Positions 1 through 7,618 of a DNA stretch of 64,000 bases are shown in pieces. The stretch covers positions 62,001 through 126,000 of the forward strand of contig NZ_CP016618.1 of the NCBI RefSeq assembly GCF_002741015.1, given 5' to 3'. The position numbers and the translations under genes were made by a program. Position 1 is the stretch's first letter, and every line of letters begins with the position of its first letter. Origin of the DNA: Microvirga ossetica. GTDB taxonomy: Bacteria; Pseudomonadota; Alphaproteobacteria; Rhizobiales; Beijerinckiaceae. Below the pieces are notes generated by a model. The model did not search any database. It was not told where the DNA came from and worked only from the letters and a program-made list of their open reading frames with translations.

Positions 1-2
1 TT

Positions 3-539
3 GGCATTGCCCTTGAGTTTCAGATTATCGACCAGAATGTAAAAGCTGTCGGCGACGCCTATGAGGTCGACACGATCCAGAACTTCTACCAGACCGCTAT
101 GGGCCTCATGTCGTCGGGTCTCGGAGCTCACCTGACCTGGACGCTGCCGTTCGGTGTGCTGATCATGTTCGCCATCTTCAACCGCTTCAACAGCGCCTAC
201 GAGGAGGCGGCGCGAGACCTCGGAGCCTCATCCTGGCAGACATTCACCTACGTTCTCGTACCGATTATCGCTCCTTCTCTCGTAGGCGTTGTCCTCTTCG
301 GGTTCACTTTGTCATGGGACGAGATCGCCCGCTCGAGCCAAGCGGTCGGGGCCGACAACACTCTCCCGCTCACCCTGCAGGGCCTGACAACGACCGTGAC
401 GACTCCCGTTATCTATGCCCTTGGCACGGTGACAACAGGGATCTCGTTCGCGGTCATCATCGTGACCGTATCAATCGTTCTCCTCGTACAGAAGCGGCGC
501 TCGCGACACGGGTCCGATGCCGGGAAAGGCTTGCTCTGA
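3..539 (+). CDS. ABC transporter permease, C-terminal part (gene starts before the window)
   Basis: The reading frame is open from base 3 to the stop at 537-539, so the gene continues off the left edge. The visible part has several hydrophobic segments and the cytoplasmic loop EEAARDLGASSWQTFTYVLVP, which matches the EAA signature that docks an ABC permease onto its ATPase. The layout (EAA loop, two more helices, basic tail KRRSRH) fits the PotC/PotI class of binding-protein-dependent permeases for polyamine-like or amino-acid-derived substrates (family knowledge). It is followed after 4 bp by a racemase-family gene, so the two are probably one operon. Substrate cannot be told from this fragment. 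Confidence 0.85.
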   Translation, partial: GIALEFQIIDQNVKAVGDAYEVDTIQNFYQTAMGLMSSGLGAHLTWTLPFGVLIMFAIFNRFNSAYEEAARDLGASSWQTFTYVLVPIIAPSLVGVVLFGFTLSWDEIARSSQAVGADNTLPLTLQGLTTTVTTPVIYALGTVTTGISFAVIIVTVSIVLLVQKRRSRHGSDAGKGLL

Positions 540-543
540 CAAC

Positions 544-1275
544 ATGCGGCTTCTTCTCGTCAACCCCAATACCACCTCCTCCATGACGCGAAAGATCGAG
601 GCTGCGGCCAGGGCTGTCGCCCACGAAGGAACGACGCTCTCGGCGGTCAATCCGGTCGACGGTCCCGCTTCTATCGAGGGATATTTCGATGAGGCCTACA
701 GTCTTCCGGGCCTGCTAGGTGAGATCCGGAAAGGCGAAGAGGCGGGATTCCAAGGTTATGTTATCGCCTGCTTCGACGACACGGGACTGGACGCGGCCCG
801 ATCGCTCGCGACTGGTCCGGTGGTGGGCATCGGTGAGGCAGCTTTTCACTGCGCCAGCCTCATCGCAGGTCGCTTCTCAGTCATCACCACCCTATCGCGG
901 TCCGTGCCGATCATCGAGCATAATCTCGGGAAGTACGGCCTCGCCGCACGGTGCGCCCGCGTGCGGGCATCCGACGTTCCCGTGCTGGCGCTGGAGGACG
1001 CGACCAGCAATGCGCGAATGCGGATTTCCGACGAGATCGAAGCGGCCAAACGCGAGGATCGCTGCGAAGCCGTCGTGCTGGGCTGCGCCGGCATGGCGGA
1101 CCTCGCGGCGGACCTTTCAGCCCGTCACGGGCTGCCGGTCCTCGATGGCGTCGCGTGCGCCGTCAAACTCGTAGAAACTCTCGTAGGACTGGGCCTCAAG
1201 ACATCCAAGATCGAAGGGTATGCCCCTCCCCTATCCAAGCCTTATGGTGGCCGGTTCGCCGCCGATGGGTTCTGA
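544..1275 (+). CDS. Aspartate/glutamate/hydantoin racemase family protein
   Basis: About 243 residues. The start at 544 gives MRLLLVNPNTTSSMT, the typical N-terminus of the hydantoin-racemase branch (I/V-N-P-N-T/S), so I prefer it over an in-frame start at 517 that would overlap the permease gene. Two cysteine-centred motifs are visible: ACFDDTG near residue 80 and VVLGCAGMADLA near residue 182. In this family the two cysteines act as acid and base in cofactor-free racemisation of amino acids or 5-substituted hydantoins. It lies 4 bp after an ABC permease gene, which suggests that the transported compound or a product of it is racemised. Exact substrate unknown. Confidence 0.85.
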   Translation: MRLLLVNPNTTSSMTRKIEAAARAVAHEGTTLSAVNPVDGPASIEGYFDEAYSLPGLLGEIRKGEEAGFQGYVIACFDDTGLDAARSLATGPVVGIGEAAFHCASLIAGRFSVITTLSRSVPIIEHNLGKYGLAARCARVRASDVPVLALEDATSNARMRISDEIEAAKREDRCEAVVLGCAGMADLAADLSARHGLPVLDGVACAVKLVETLVGLGLKTSKIEGYAPPLSKPYGGRFAADGF

Positions 1276-1280
1276 CCCAG

Positions 1281-1383
1281 TCACTCTGACGTATCGCGGA
1301 ATTCGTCCATCGTGACGGAGAACTCCGCCAGGGAGGACGGGCCGAAGCTCGTCGAGATCGCGACGTCGGTGGCATCGCGGCCC
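1281..1383 (-). pseudogene. 3' remnant of a transglutaminase-like protein gene, cut by IS6
   Basis: On the minus strand the last 33 codons of a gene can be read, ending at a TGA (1281-1283). The sequence includes GRDATDVAIS-type residues (RDATDVAISTSFGPSSLAEF) resembling the end of bacterial transglutaminase-like proteins. The frame runs straight into the IS6 terminal repeat at 1384, so the rest was lost or moved when the element inserted. Family assignment rests on a short motif and is tentative. Confidence 0.4.
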
Positions 1384-1435
1384 GGCGTTGTCACGTTAAC
1401 CCGGACATGAGAGCGAACGGTGTAGATGGTCCGGC

Positions 1436-2137
1436 ATGAGCAAGCCCGTCAGCTACAAACGCCATCGCTGTCCGCCTGAGATCATTGCCCACGCGGTGTG
1501 GTTGTACTTCCGGTTTCCTCTGAGTCTGCGGCTGGTTGAGGAGATGTTGCTCGAGCGCGGGATTCTCGTGTCCTACGAGACGGTCCGCCGCTGGGCTTTG
1601 AAGTTTGGGCCGGATTATGCTCGCCGCCTCAGGCGCAAGAGACCAGACCGTCGCGATATTTGGCATCTCGACGAAGTCGTGGTCACGATCTCTGGCCAGA
1701 AGCACTGGTTGTGGCGGGCGGTTGATCAGGATGGATACGTCCTGGATGAGATCGTTCAGAGCCGGCGCAACACCAAGGCGGCGAAGTGCTTGCTGAAGCG
1801 GCTGTTGAAGAAGCAAGGTTGCCCACCCCGGCGAATGATCACCGACAAGCTCGGTTCCTACACAGCCGCCCAGCGCCAGGTTATGCCAGACGTCGAACAC
1901 CGCTCGCATAAAGGGCTCAACAATCGGGCAGAGAATTCGCATCTGCCGTTTAGCCGACGCGAACGGGCGAGGCAGGGCTTTCGATCTGCCGGAGGGCTGC
2001 AGAGGTTCGTCAACGTGTTCTCTGCTGTCCGCAACCTTTTCGTTCCACCCCGCTCCCGCCGCTCTGCCCGTGCGACCCACCTTCACCGCCTCAACGCCAT
2101 GGCGGAGTGGAAAGTCGCGGCGAATGTCGCCGCTTGA
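1436..2137 (+). CDS. IS6-family transposase (copy A)
   Basis: 233 residues, the usual size for IS6 transposases. The N-terminus has the family's MSKPVSYKRHRCPPEIIAHA helix region, followed by the DDE RNase-H fold: D in WHLDEVVV near residue 80, D in MITDKLGSY near 141 and E in NNRAENSH near 176. The frame is intact, so this copy could still be active although its right terminal repeat is split by another element. It is close to the frameshifted copy at 6594-7294. Confidence 0.93.
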   Translation: MSKPVSYKRHRCPPEIIAHAVWLYFRFPLSLRLVEEMLLERGILVSYETVRRWALKFGPDYARRLRRKRPDRRDIWHLDEVVVTISGQKHWLWRAVDQDGYVLDEIVQSRRNTKAAKCLLKRLLKKQGCPPRRMITDKLGSYTAAQRQVMPDVEHRSHKGLNNRAENSHLPFSRRERARQGFRSAGGLQRFVNVFSAVRNLFVPPRSRRSARATHLHRLNAMAEWKVAANVAA

Positions 2138-2264
2138 AGCTGTCATGTGGCCAAATTTGCCTCAATGCGCCCGATGCTGGTTAACGTGATGTCGTGGATG
2201 GCGCCCTCCACCAGCGTCGACGTGCCAGAATGGGCATGTTGAAGAACCGGAGAGGATCACTTCC

Positions 2265-3314
2265 ATGTCTGAGATTGCCACGATCGGCCTTGATATCGCA
2301 AAGAACGTCTTCCAGCTGCACGCGGTGGACAGGAGTGGAAAGATCGTCCTGCGCAAGGCGCTGCGGCGCAGCCAGGTGCAGGGGTTCTTCAGCAGGCTGC
2401 CGCCTTGCCTGATCGGGATGGAGGCCTGCGCGACGGCTCATCACTGGGCTCGGACGCTCATGGCTTTCGGGCATGACGTCCGTCTGATCCCGCCCGCCTA
2501 CGTCAAACCCTATCTGCGCCGGCAGAAGAATGATGCCGCGGACGCGGCGGCGATCTGTGAGGCCGTCGCGCGGCCGTCGATGCGCTTCGTCCCGGTCAAA
2601 AGTCCACAGCAGCAAAGCACTCTCATGCTACACAGAGCCCGCGATCTCCTGATCGGGCAGCGAACTGCCCTGATCAATGCCTTGCGCGGTCACTTTGCAG
2701 AGTTGGGCATCGTGGTGGCGCAAGGCGCTCGCAACACGCGCCAGCTGATCGCCTTCCTCCACGAGGAGGCCAATCCAGACTTCCCCGCGGCAGCTCGAAC
2801 TGCGCTTCAGCCTTTGGCCACGATGCTGCTCGGGATCGAGACGCAGATTGCCAAGCTCGATAAGGCCATTCTGGCGGCCCATCGCAGCGATCCGGTCAGC
2901 ATGAGACTGGCCGCCATCCCCGGCATTGGTCCGATTGTCGCTTCCTGTCTCGCGGCCAGCGTCCCGGACGCCAGCCTGTTCCAGGGCAGCCGGGAGTTCG
3001 CAGCCTATCTCGGCCTCGTGCCGCGGCAGCACTCAACCGGCGGTAAGGCGAGGCTGGGCTCCATCTCCAAGATGGGCAACCGGCACTTGCGCAAGCTGCT
3101 GGTCGTCGGTGCGCACGCTGCGCTCTACAGCATGAAGTCTGGCAAGACCAGGACGGCTATGGCTGACTGGGCCCGGTCTCTGCTGGCCAAGAAGCCGTTC
3201 AAGGTGGTCGCCGTCGCCTTGGCCAACAAGATGGCCCGGATCGCCTGGGCGGTGATGGCCAGGAGCACGACTTACGAGCCCGGGAGCAAGGGAGTTGCAG
3301 CGTCGGCGGCATAG
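2265..3314 (+). CDS. IS110/IS1111-family transposase (DEDD recombinase)
   Basis: 349 residues with the two domains of IS110 recombinases. The N-terminal RuvC-like DEDD domain shows GLDIAKNVF (first D), GMEACA (E) and KNDAADAAAI (D pair). The C-terminal Transposase_20 domain shows LAAIPGIGPIVASCLAA and a conserved serine region GSREFAAYLGLVPRQHSTGG. The frame is complete and the element looks functional. A near-ideal ribosome binding site (GGAGAGGATC) lies ahead of the ATG. Confidence 0.95.
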   Translation: MSEIATIGLDIAKNVFQLHAVDRSGKIVLRKALRRSQVQGFFSRLPPCLIGMEACATAHHWARTLMAFGHDVRLIPPAYVKPYLRRQKNDAADAAAICEAVARPSMRFVPVKSPQQQSTLMLHRARDLLIGQRTALINALRGHFAELGIVVAQGARNTRQLIAFLHEEANPDFPAAARTALQPLATMLLGIETQIAKLDKAILAAHRSDPVSMRLAAIPGIGPIVASCLAASVPDASLFQGSREFAAYLGLVPRQHSTGGKARLGSISKMGNRHLRKLLVVGAHAALYSMKSGKTRTAMADWARSLLAKKPFKVVAVALANKMARIAWAVMARSTTYEPGSKGVAASAA

Positions 3315-3600
3315 GCGACCAGTTCAAACGATCTGCCCATAGGGCATCCCAGTTGGCACGGTGACGATGAGATGATGTGAAGCCAAAGCGGATATGGACC
3401 GCCGGATCTGGCAAACCCGTGACGTTGTCTTGCGTCAGTCGAGCGCGATAATGTGAGAGGGACCAGCTTCCAGCGTAAAACATCAGGGCCGGCGGTCATG
3501 AAGCACCGCGTTCAAAGGCCGGAGACATGACTGCACCCGCCCCGCTAGGCCTAAACGTCAACAACAATCACATTGCCAAACGGGCGCCATCCAGACATGA
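3315..3600 (+). ncRNA. Candidate bridge RNA region of the IS1111-type element
   Basis: IS110-family recombinases use an element-encoded bridge RNA; in the IS1111 group it is encoded downstream of the transposase (established for the family). This element has 286 non-coding bases there. The stretch CGTGACGTTGTC (3418-3429) carries CGTGAC, matching the left side of the occupied target (AACGTGA), and GTTGTC, the reverse complement of GACAAC across the target junction. That resemblance is suggestive only: the segments are adjacent, not clearly in separate loop strands, and I did not fold the RNA. Confidence 0.45.
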
Positions 3601-3758
3601 CAACACCCTGCTGTGAGCGTCGGTCAGGGTGCGGCGCGGGCTCGGCCCTTGCGCAAGCCGGTCGGCATCGCAACTCTCACGTCCGGTCTATCCATCCGGC
3701 GCTGCGGGTCGCCGCAGGCCCGCGCTAGAAGCTTCCGAAACAGCGTCTTGGGAGATAT

Positions 3759-4589
3759 CTAACGTCGCTGTCCGGCCATATAAGCGAGGTAGGCTATGAT
3801 CGCATCGAGGTCAGTATCACTCACGGCCTCCTGCTCAAACCCTGGCATCCGCATCTCCGGCCATGAACGGAGCGACTGAGGATTCCGGATAAAGGCTTTC
3901 AGCGCCCATGGTTGAAAATATTCGGTTGGATTTCGGGGGATGTTGAGGTCCGGCCCGACTGTGGCGTCGCCCGCACCTGACATCCGATGGCAGACCATGC
4001 ATTGCGTCGCGAAAACAAGCTGTCCCCTACGGATTGGGGATGACGTAGGCACATCATCTCCAACCGCAAGCTGTGGCCACCTTGCTGTATGAGCAGCAAC
4101 TTTTCTGATCGCAGCAACCTGAAAAGGCCATTGCTCGCTCATGATCCCAGAGGCCGCCGGGTTGAGCCAGACAAGATAGAATGGGCCGGTAGCAACCCCA
4201 TTTGGAGTTTTTGGCCAGGGTTGGTTGAGCGGCTCAATCGCCAGCCACGGGACAGCACCAGGGCCGGATGCGTTGAGTAGCGCGAACGGCAGGTTCGTCA
4301 CGAAGCCATCGGTCGCAACAATCTGAAGGTCTCCGTCGAAGGGGATTCTTTCCATGCCCAAAAGACTTCGCAGCGGAACTGCTTGGTAGGTCATAGCTCG
4401 GCGGTAGGACACGTCACTTGGAATGTGAATGGTCGCGACATCAGGACGAGCCAAGAGCTCCTGCGTAGTAAGCGTCATCGGTGAGCCGACATCCAGAGTG
4501 AGTTCAGCGGCAATGGCCAAAGGGGCAACTAATAGAGAGTTCATGCCAAGTAGAACAAGCAGTAACGACCGGCGAAGTCCCTCAATCAT
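3759..4589 (-). CDS. Secreted mono-haem cytochrome c family protein with N-terminal extra domain
   Basis: 276 residues from the start at 4589 (MIEGLRRSLL), which places a clean signal peptide at the front, cleaved near AIA-AE at residue 28. Residues about 30-170 form a domain with GPFYLVW and VATDGFVTNLPF motifs, similar to the molybdopterin-binding-like domain that precedes cytochrome c in some periplasmic proteins. A single haem site CMVCH sits at residues 197-201, and a methionine in EMRMPGF near 246-248 is the likely sixth ligand. Probably a periplasmic electron carrier. No redox partner gene is adjacent; it stands alone between IS elements. Confidence 0.75.
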   Translation of the reverse strand: MIEGLRRSLLLVLLGMNSLLVAPLAIAAELTLDVGSPMTLTTQELLARPDVATIHIPSDVSYRRAMTYQAVPLRSLLGMERIPFDGDLQIVATDGFVTNLPFALLNASGPGAVPWLAIEPLNQPWPKTPNGVATGPFYLVWLNPAASGIMSEQWPFQVAAIRKVAAHTARWPQLAVGDDVPTSSPIRRGQLVFATQCMVCHRMSGAGDATVGPDLNIPRNPTEYFQPWALKAFIRNPQSLRSWPEMRMPGFEQEAVSDTDLDAIIAYLAYMAGQRR

Positions 4590-4709
4590 GGCGCAGTGCT
4601 TTGTCCTGTGTGGCTGGAGCATGAACCTAGACCTGCCGGGCCTCCCAGGTCAACGAATCTATTACCTTTTTGGAACGTACTGGGTCGACCTCGGCGAAGC
4701 TCGCATCGG

Positions 4710-4803
4710 CAACAGGACGCGCATATCGCCCTGATTGATATCGATTGGCTCAAATCCATCAACAGCCGCCATGGCCACGACGTTGGCGAGTTGGTGCTAC
4801 AAA
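4710..4803 (+). pseudogene. Fragment of a GGDEF (diguanylate cyclase) domain
   Basis: About 30 codons read AHIALIDIDWLKSINSRHG followed by HDVGELVLQ. This matches the conserved start of GGDEF domains (substrate-binding D-x-D-x-F/L-K-x-x-N-D and G-H-x-x-G-D-x-x-L). The GG(D/E)EF loop itself and everything after it is missing, and upstream sequence in the same frame is not domain-like. It is a decayed remnant with no expected activity. Confidence 0.65.
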
Positions 4804-5136
4804 CACGTTGCATCCCAGTGCTGTAGGAGGCTCAGCCCCGCGGTCACCCTTGGCCGAACCGGAGGCAAAACGCTTCTACTCGGGCTCTAGTCCACCTGAG
4901 ATTAGACTTTCGTCGGCCGAAATCGGAGCTTGCGGCGTGGAACTCGCCTCCACGTTCAACACCGGGCTCCCAGAGGCCTTGCCTCAGGAAACGACGAACT
5001 TCATTCTGCCTTGTGTAGATCGGTCTTGAATGCCGCGGAAGCTGACGGCCGCAACCGCACCAGGGCTAGATAGAGTAAACATCGTCCACGCCTTTGACGC
5101 GGCAGCCGCATCAATCCTGCCTTGGATGCCGGTAAC
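4804..5136. other. Intergenic stretch, nothing recognised
   Basis: 333 bases between the GGDEF remnant and the next minus-strand gene. Short frames are present but none has a convincing start, ribosome site or known motif. Confidence 0.5.
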
Positions 5137-5799
5137 TCACCAGGCCGCCGGATGGAGACGTCGCTTCCAACGCTCGTTGCGCCGGAGTTGAACAGCAGCA
5201 GCCTGACGCTTCGTGATCCTGCGCCGATCCACTCGTTGCGACCCCGTCACGGGCGCAGGTTCAACCACTTGCGTCTCCGGTACCGTCTCCAATTGGGGCA
5301 TTGGCTGGGGCACCGTTCCCGACACACCTGTCTCCGAGACTTTCTTCTGTGGCTTTCGTGCCTTCGCCTTTGTGCGCCCAACCTCTTGAGCCTGAACCTC
5401 ATTGACGGGTGTTGCGGTCACTTCACTGAGAGAAGTATCTGTGTGCCACATGGCTGCCGGTACCATGCGGTCTTCGTCGGGAGCATCATTCGCATCCTCA
5501 GTCGCGATCGTATTCAGACTAAATTCCATCTGGCCCTGATCGGACTTCGAGCGCGGCGAACTTTTGCGACGGGCAGGCTCAACAGTTTCAGAGTGACTTC
5601 GCGCCGGCTCAAGAATGCTCGGCAGGATGCGTGGAGCAGCCGGCGGCTGAGCCACCAATGGGGGCCCGTTCTCTTGGACACTTGGTGTGATCTTGGCCGG
5701 TGTCAATACAAACAAGTGCCTTGGCGGGAGCTGATGACGCTGACCTTGAACGCGGGACTTCTTGATCTCAACCGAGAACGGCTTCGGATTGCGCTTCAT
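5137..5799 (-). CDS. Hypothetical basic, proline- and glutamine-rich protein
   Basis: 220 residues, not recognised. It begins MKRNPKPFSVEIKKSR, is rich in basic residues at both ends (KARKPQKK, RRITKRQAAAVQLRRNERWKRR) and has a low-complexity middle with Pro, Glu, Val and Thr. No membrane segment or signal peptide. The composition suggests an intrinsically disordered, perhaps nucleic-acid-binding protein. I believe proteins of this type occur beside IS elements in Methylobacteriaceae, but I cannot name a family. Confidence 0.55.
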   Translation of the reverse strand: MKRNPKPFSVEIKKSRVQGQRHQLPPRHLFVLTPAKITPSVQENGPPLVAQPPAAPRILPSILEPARSHSETVEPARRKSSPRSKSDQGQMEFSLNTIATEDANDAPDEDRMVPAAMWHTDTSLSEVTATPVNEVQAQEVGRTKAKARKPQKKVSETGVSGTVPQPMPQLETVPETQVVEPAPVTGSQRVDRRRITKRQAAAVQLRRNERWKRRLHPAAW

Positions 5800-5982
5800 T
5801 TCATGTGCTGATTATTAATCTGAACGATGATGACCTAAGATCTTATTCGCCGAACGTCAATGCCGGAAACACGTACCCTTTCGGGTTGGGCCTGTGGATT
5901 CGCACGGCTTCAGAATATATTCTGTACGAATGCTTCATCGAGACAGCCTCTGATCTCCCTCACGCAAGTCGATTGGACAGAT

Positions 5983-6534
5983 CTACGCCGCTCGTTGGGT
6001 GAACAGTCTGTGCAACAGGCGCGGCCTGTCATGCGAGATCATCGTTTCGGTCCTCTCACCCTTCAGCCGTCGAGCTGCCTCACGATAGGCTTGAGCCGCT
6101 GCGCTACCAGGGCTGCCCACGGTCACCGGGGCTCCAACGTTAGAGCTGCGCAGCACATCCCCGCTCTCCGGGACGATGCCCAGCAGCGGAATTGACAGGA
6201 TCTCCAGTACGTCCTCCACCTTCATGATCTCGCCACGCCGAGCACGAACGGGATCATAGCGGGTGAGAAGCAAATGCTTGTCGATGCGGCGTCCCTGCTC
6301 GGCTTTGGCTGTTTTGGCATCGAGCATGCCAATGATGCGGTCGGCATCGCGGATCGAGGACACCTCCGGATTGACGACCACGACCGCCATGTCCGCATGC
6401 CGCATCGCCAGGGTGGCTCCCTTTTCGATTCCCGCGGGGCTGTCGCAGATCACCCAGTCGAACTGCGCCCGCAACTCCGCGATGATCTGTGCGACCCCGT
6501 CCTCGGTCAAGCTATCCTTGTCCTGGCTCTGCGA
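5983..6534 (-). pseudogene. minD: minD 3' part, septum-site ATPase gene truncated by IS6
   Basis: The last about 183 codons of MinD, in frame right up to the IS6 end at 6535. Visible features are QDKDSLTEDGV, the D-W-V-I-C-D-S-P-A-G-I-E-K-G-A stretch (Walker B and surrounding loop), the AVVVVNPEVSSIRDADRIIG region and a basic amphipathic C-terminus (LLHRLFTQRAA) that in MinD binds the membrane. The N-terminal P-loop (about 85 residues) is absent and does not appear on the other side of the element. minE, normally next downstream, is not found in 5800-5982. Non-functional here; a second copy must serve division if Min is used. Confidence 0.88.
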
Positions 6535-7346
6535 GGCGTTGTCACGTTAACTGTCGCCAGGCGCGCTGAGGCCGATTTGGTCGCCGGACAGGCTCAAGCA
6601 GCAATGTTGGCCATAGCCTTCCATTCCGCTATGGCGCTGAGGCGGTGGAGATGGGTGGCAGAGGCGGAGCGGTGGGAGCGGGGTGGAACGAAAAGGTTGC
6701 GGACGCCCGAGAAGATACTGACGAACCGCTGCAGGTACCTGGGTGATCGAAAGCCCTGCCTCGCCCGTTCGCGTCGGCGGAACGGGAGATGCGAATTCTC
6801 TGCCCGATTGTTGAGCCCCTTGTGCGAGCGGTGCTCGACGTCTGGCATAACCTGGCGCTGGGCGGCTGTGTAGGAACCGAGCTTGTCGGTGATCATCCGC
6901 CGGGGTGGGCAACCCTGCTTGCGCAAGAGACGCCTCAGCAAGCGCTTGGCAGCCGTGGTGTTGCGCCGGCTCTGAACGATCTCATCCAGGACGTATCCAT
7001 CCTGATCAACCGCCCGCCACAACCAGTGCTTCTGGCCAGAGATCGTGACCACGACCTCATCGAGGTGCCAGATGTCGCGGCGGCTTGGCGTCTTGCGCCG
7101 GAGGCGGCGCGCGTAGGCTGGTCCAAACTTCAGCGCCCCCGGCGGACAGTTTCATAGGACACGACGATGCCGCGCTCGAGCAACATCTCCTCGACCAGCC
7201 GCAGGCTCAGAGGAAACCGGAAGTACAACCAAACCGCATGGGCGATGATCTCAGGCACAAAGCGATGGCGTTTGTAGCTGATAAGCTTGCTCATGCCGGC
7301 CTGTCTACACCGCTCGATCTCATATCCGGGTTAACGTGACAACGCC
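6535..7346 (-). mobile_element. IS6-family element, copy B
   Basis: 812 bp with perfect 17-bp inverted repeats GGCGTTGTCACGTTAAC (6535-6551; complement at 7330-7346). It lies opposite in direction to copy A. Flanking 8-mers (CTCTGCGA and CCTGAACG) do not match, so no target duplication remains. It splits minD on its left side. Confidence 0.92.
6594..7294 (-). pseudogene. IS6-family transposase (copy B), frameshifted
   Basis: Starts at 7294 (MSKLISYKRHRF) and ends at 6594, matching copy A throughout. One base is missing near 7138-7141: copy A reads GTCCGCCGCTGGGC where this copy has GTCCGCCGGGGGC, which brings a TGA into frame after about 55 codons. The DDE part is otherwise intact, so the element could only move with help from copy A or another relative. 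Confidence 0.88.
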
Positions 7347-7618
7347 CCTGAACGGTATTAGGCGCTGGGCCGAAATATTGTGGCCCTGCTCAATACCTAC
7401 TTCATCCAGAACGCGGCTTCGCATTCAAGCGCTTCCTTCGTTGGCTTTCCAGTTGAAAAACAGCAAACCGGATCCAAGTGTTTAACAACGGAGCAATTAA
7501 GGCCCCCCCGGAAAAGCGATGGTCCTTTAGGGCAGGCCGCCAACTACTTATAAACTTAAGTGCAATATTATTGATCAACTTCTGCGCGCTTAAGGTTTGA
7601 GTGGCGAAAACTTTATCG

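Larger units (their letters stand above)
2190..3600 (+). mobile_element. IS110-family element, IS1111 group, inside the IS6 terminal repeat
   Basis: The borders are set by the host element: its inverted repeat stops at 2189 and resumes at 3601. The trinucleotide TGA is present at both junctions, so the boundaries may shift by up to 3 bases. Subterminal inverted repeats are visible (GTCGTGGATGGCGCCC near the left end; GGGCGCCATCCAGACATGAC near the right end). Non-coding DNA is 75 bp on the left and 286 bp on the right of the transposase gene. A long right end and subterminal repeats are features of the IS1111 group (family knowledge). Confidence 0.85.
1384..3607 (+). mobile_element. IS6-family element, copy A, interrupted by an IS110/IS1111 element
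   Basis: Left end GGCGTTGTCACGTTAAC at 1384-1400. The right inverted repeat is split: its inner 10 bases lie at 2180-2189 and its outer 7 bases (CAACACC) at 3601-3607, with a 1411-bp IS110-type element between. Rejoined, the repeat matches the left end at 16 of 17 positions. Without the insert the element is 813 bp, the same as copy B (812 bp after a 1-bp deletion). No 8-bp target duplication is seen (left flank CGCGGCCC, right flank CTGCTGTG), so the flanks have been rearranged. Confidence 0.85.

Noticed and set aside
1391..2146. Long minus-strand frame opposite the IS6 transposase
   Set aside because: Mirror of a GC-rich DDE transposase gene; contains no motif and is repeated opposite every IS6 copy.
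6535..7346. Programmed frameshift in IS6 copy B
   Set aside because: IS6 elements do not use frameshifting, copy A is intact in one frame, and the lesion is a simple one-base loss.
1376..7354. Swapped target duplications showing an inversion between IS6 copies A and B
   Set aside because: I compared all four flanking 8-mers directly and as complements; none match.
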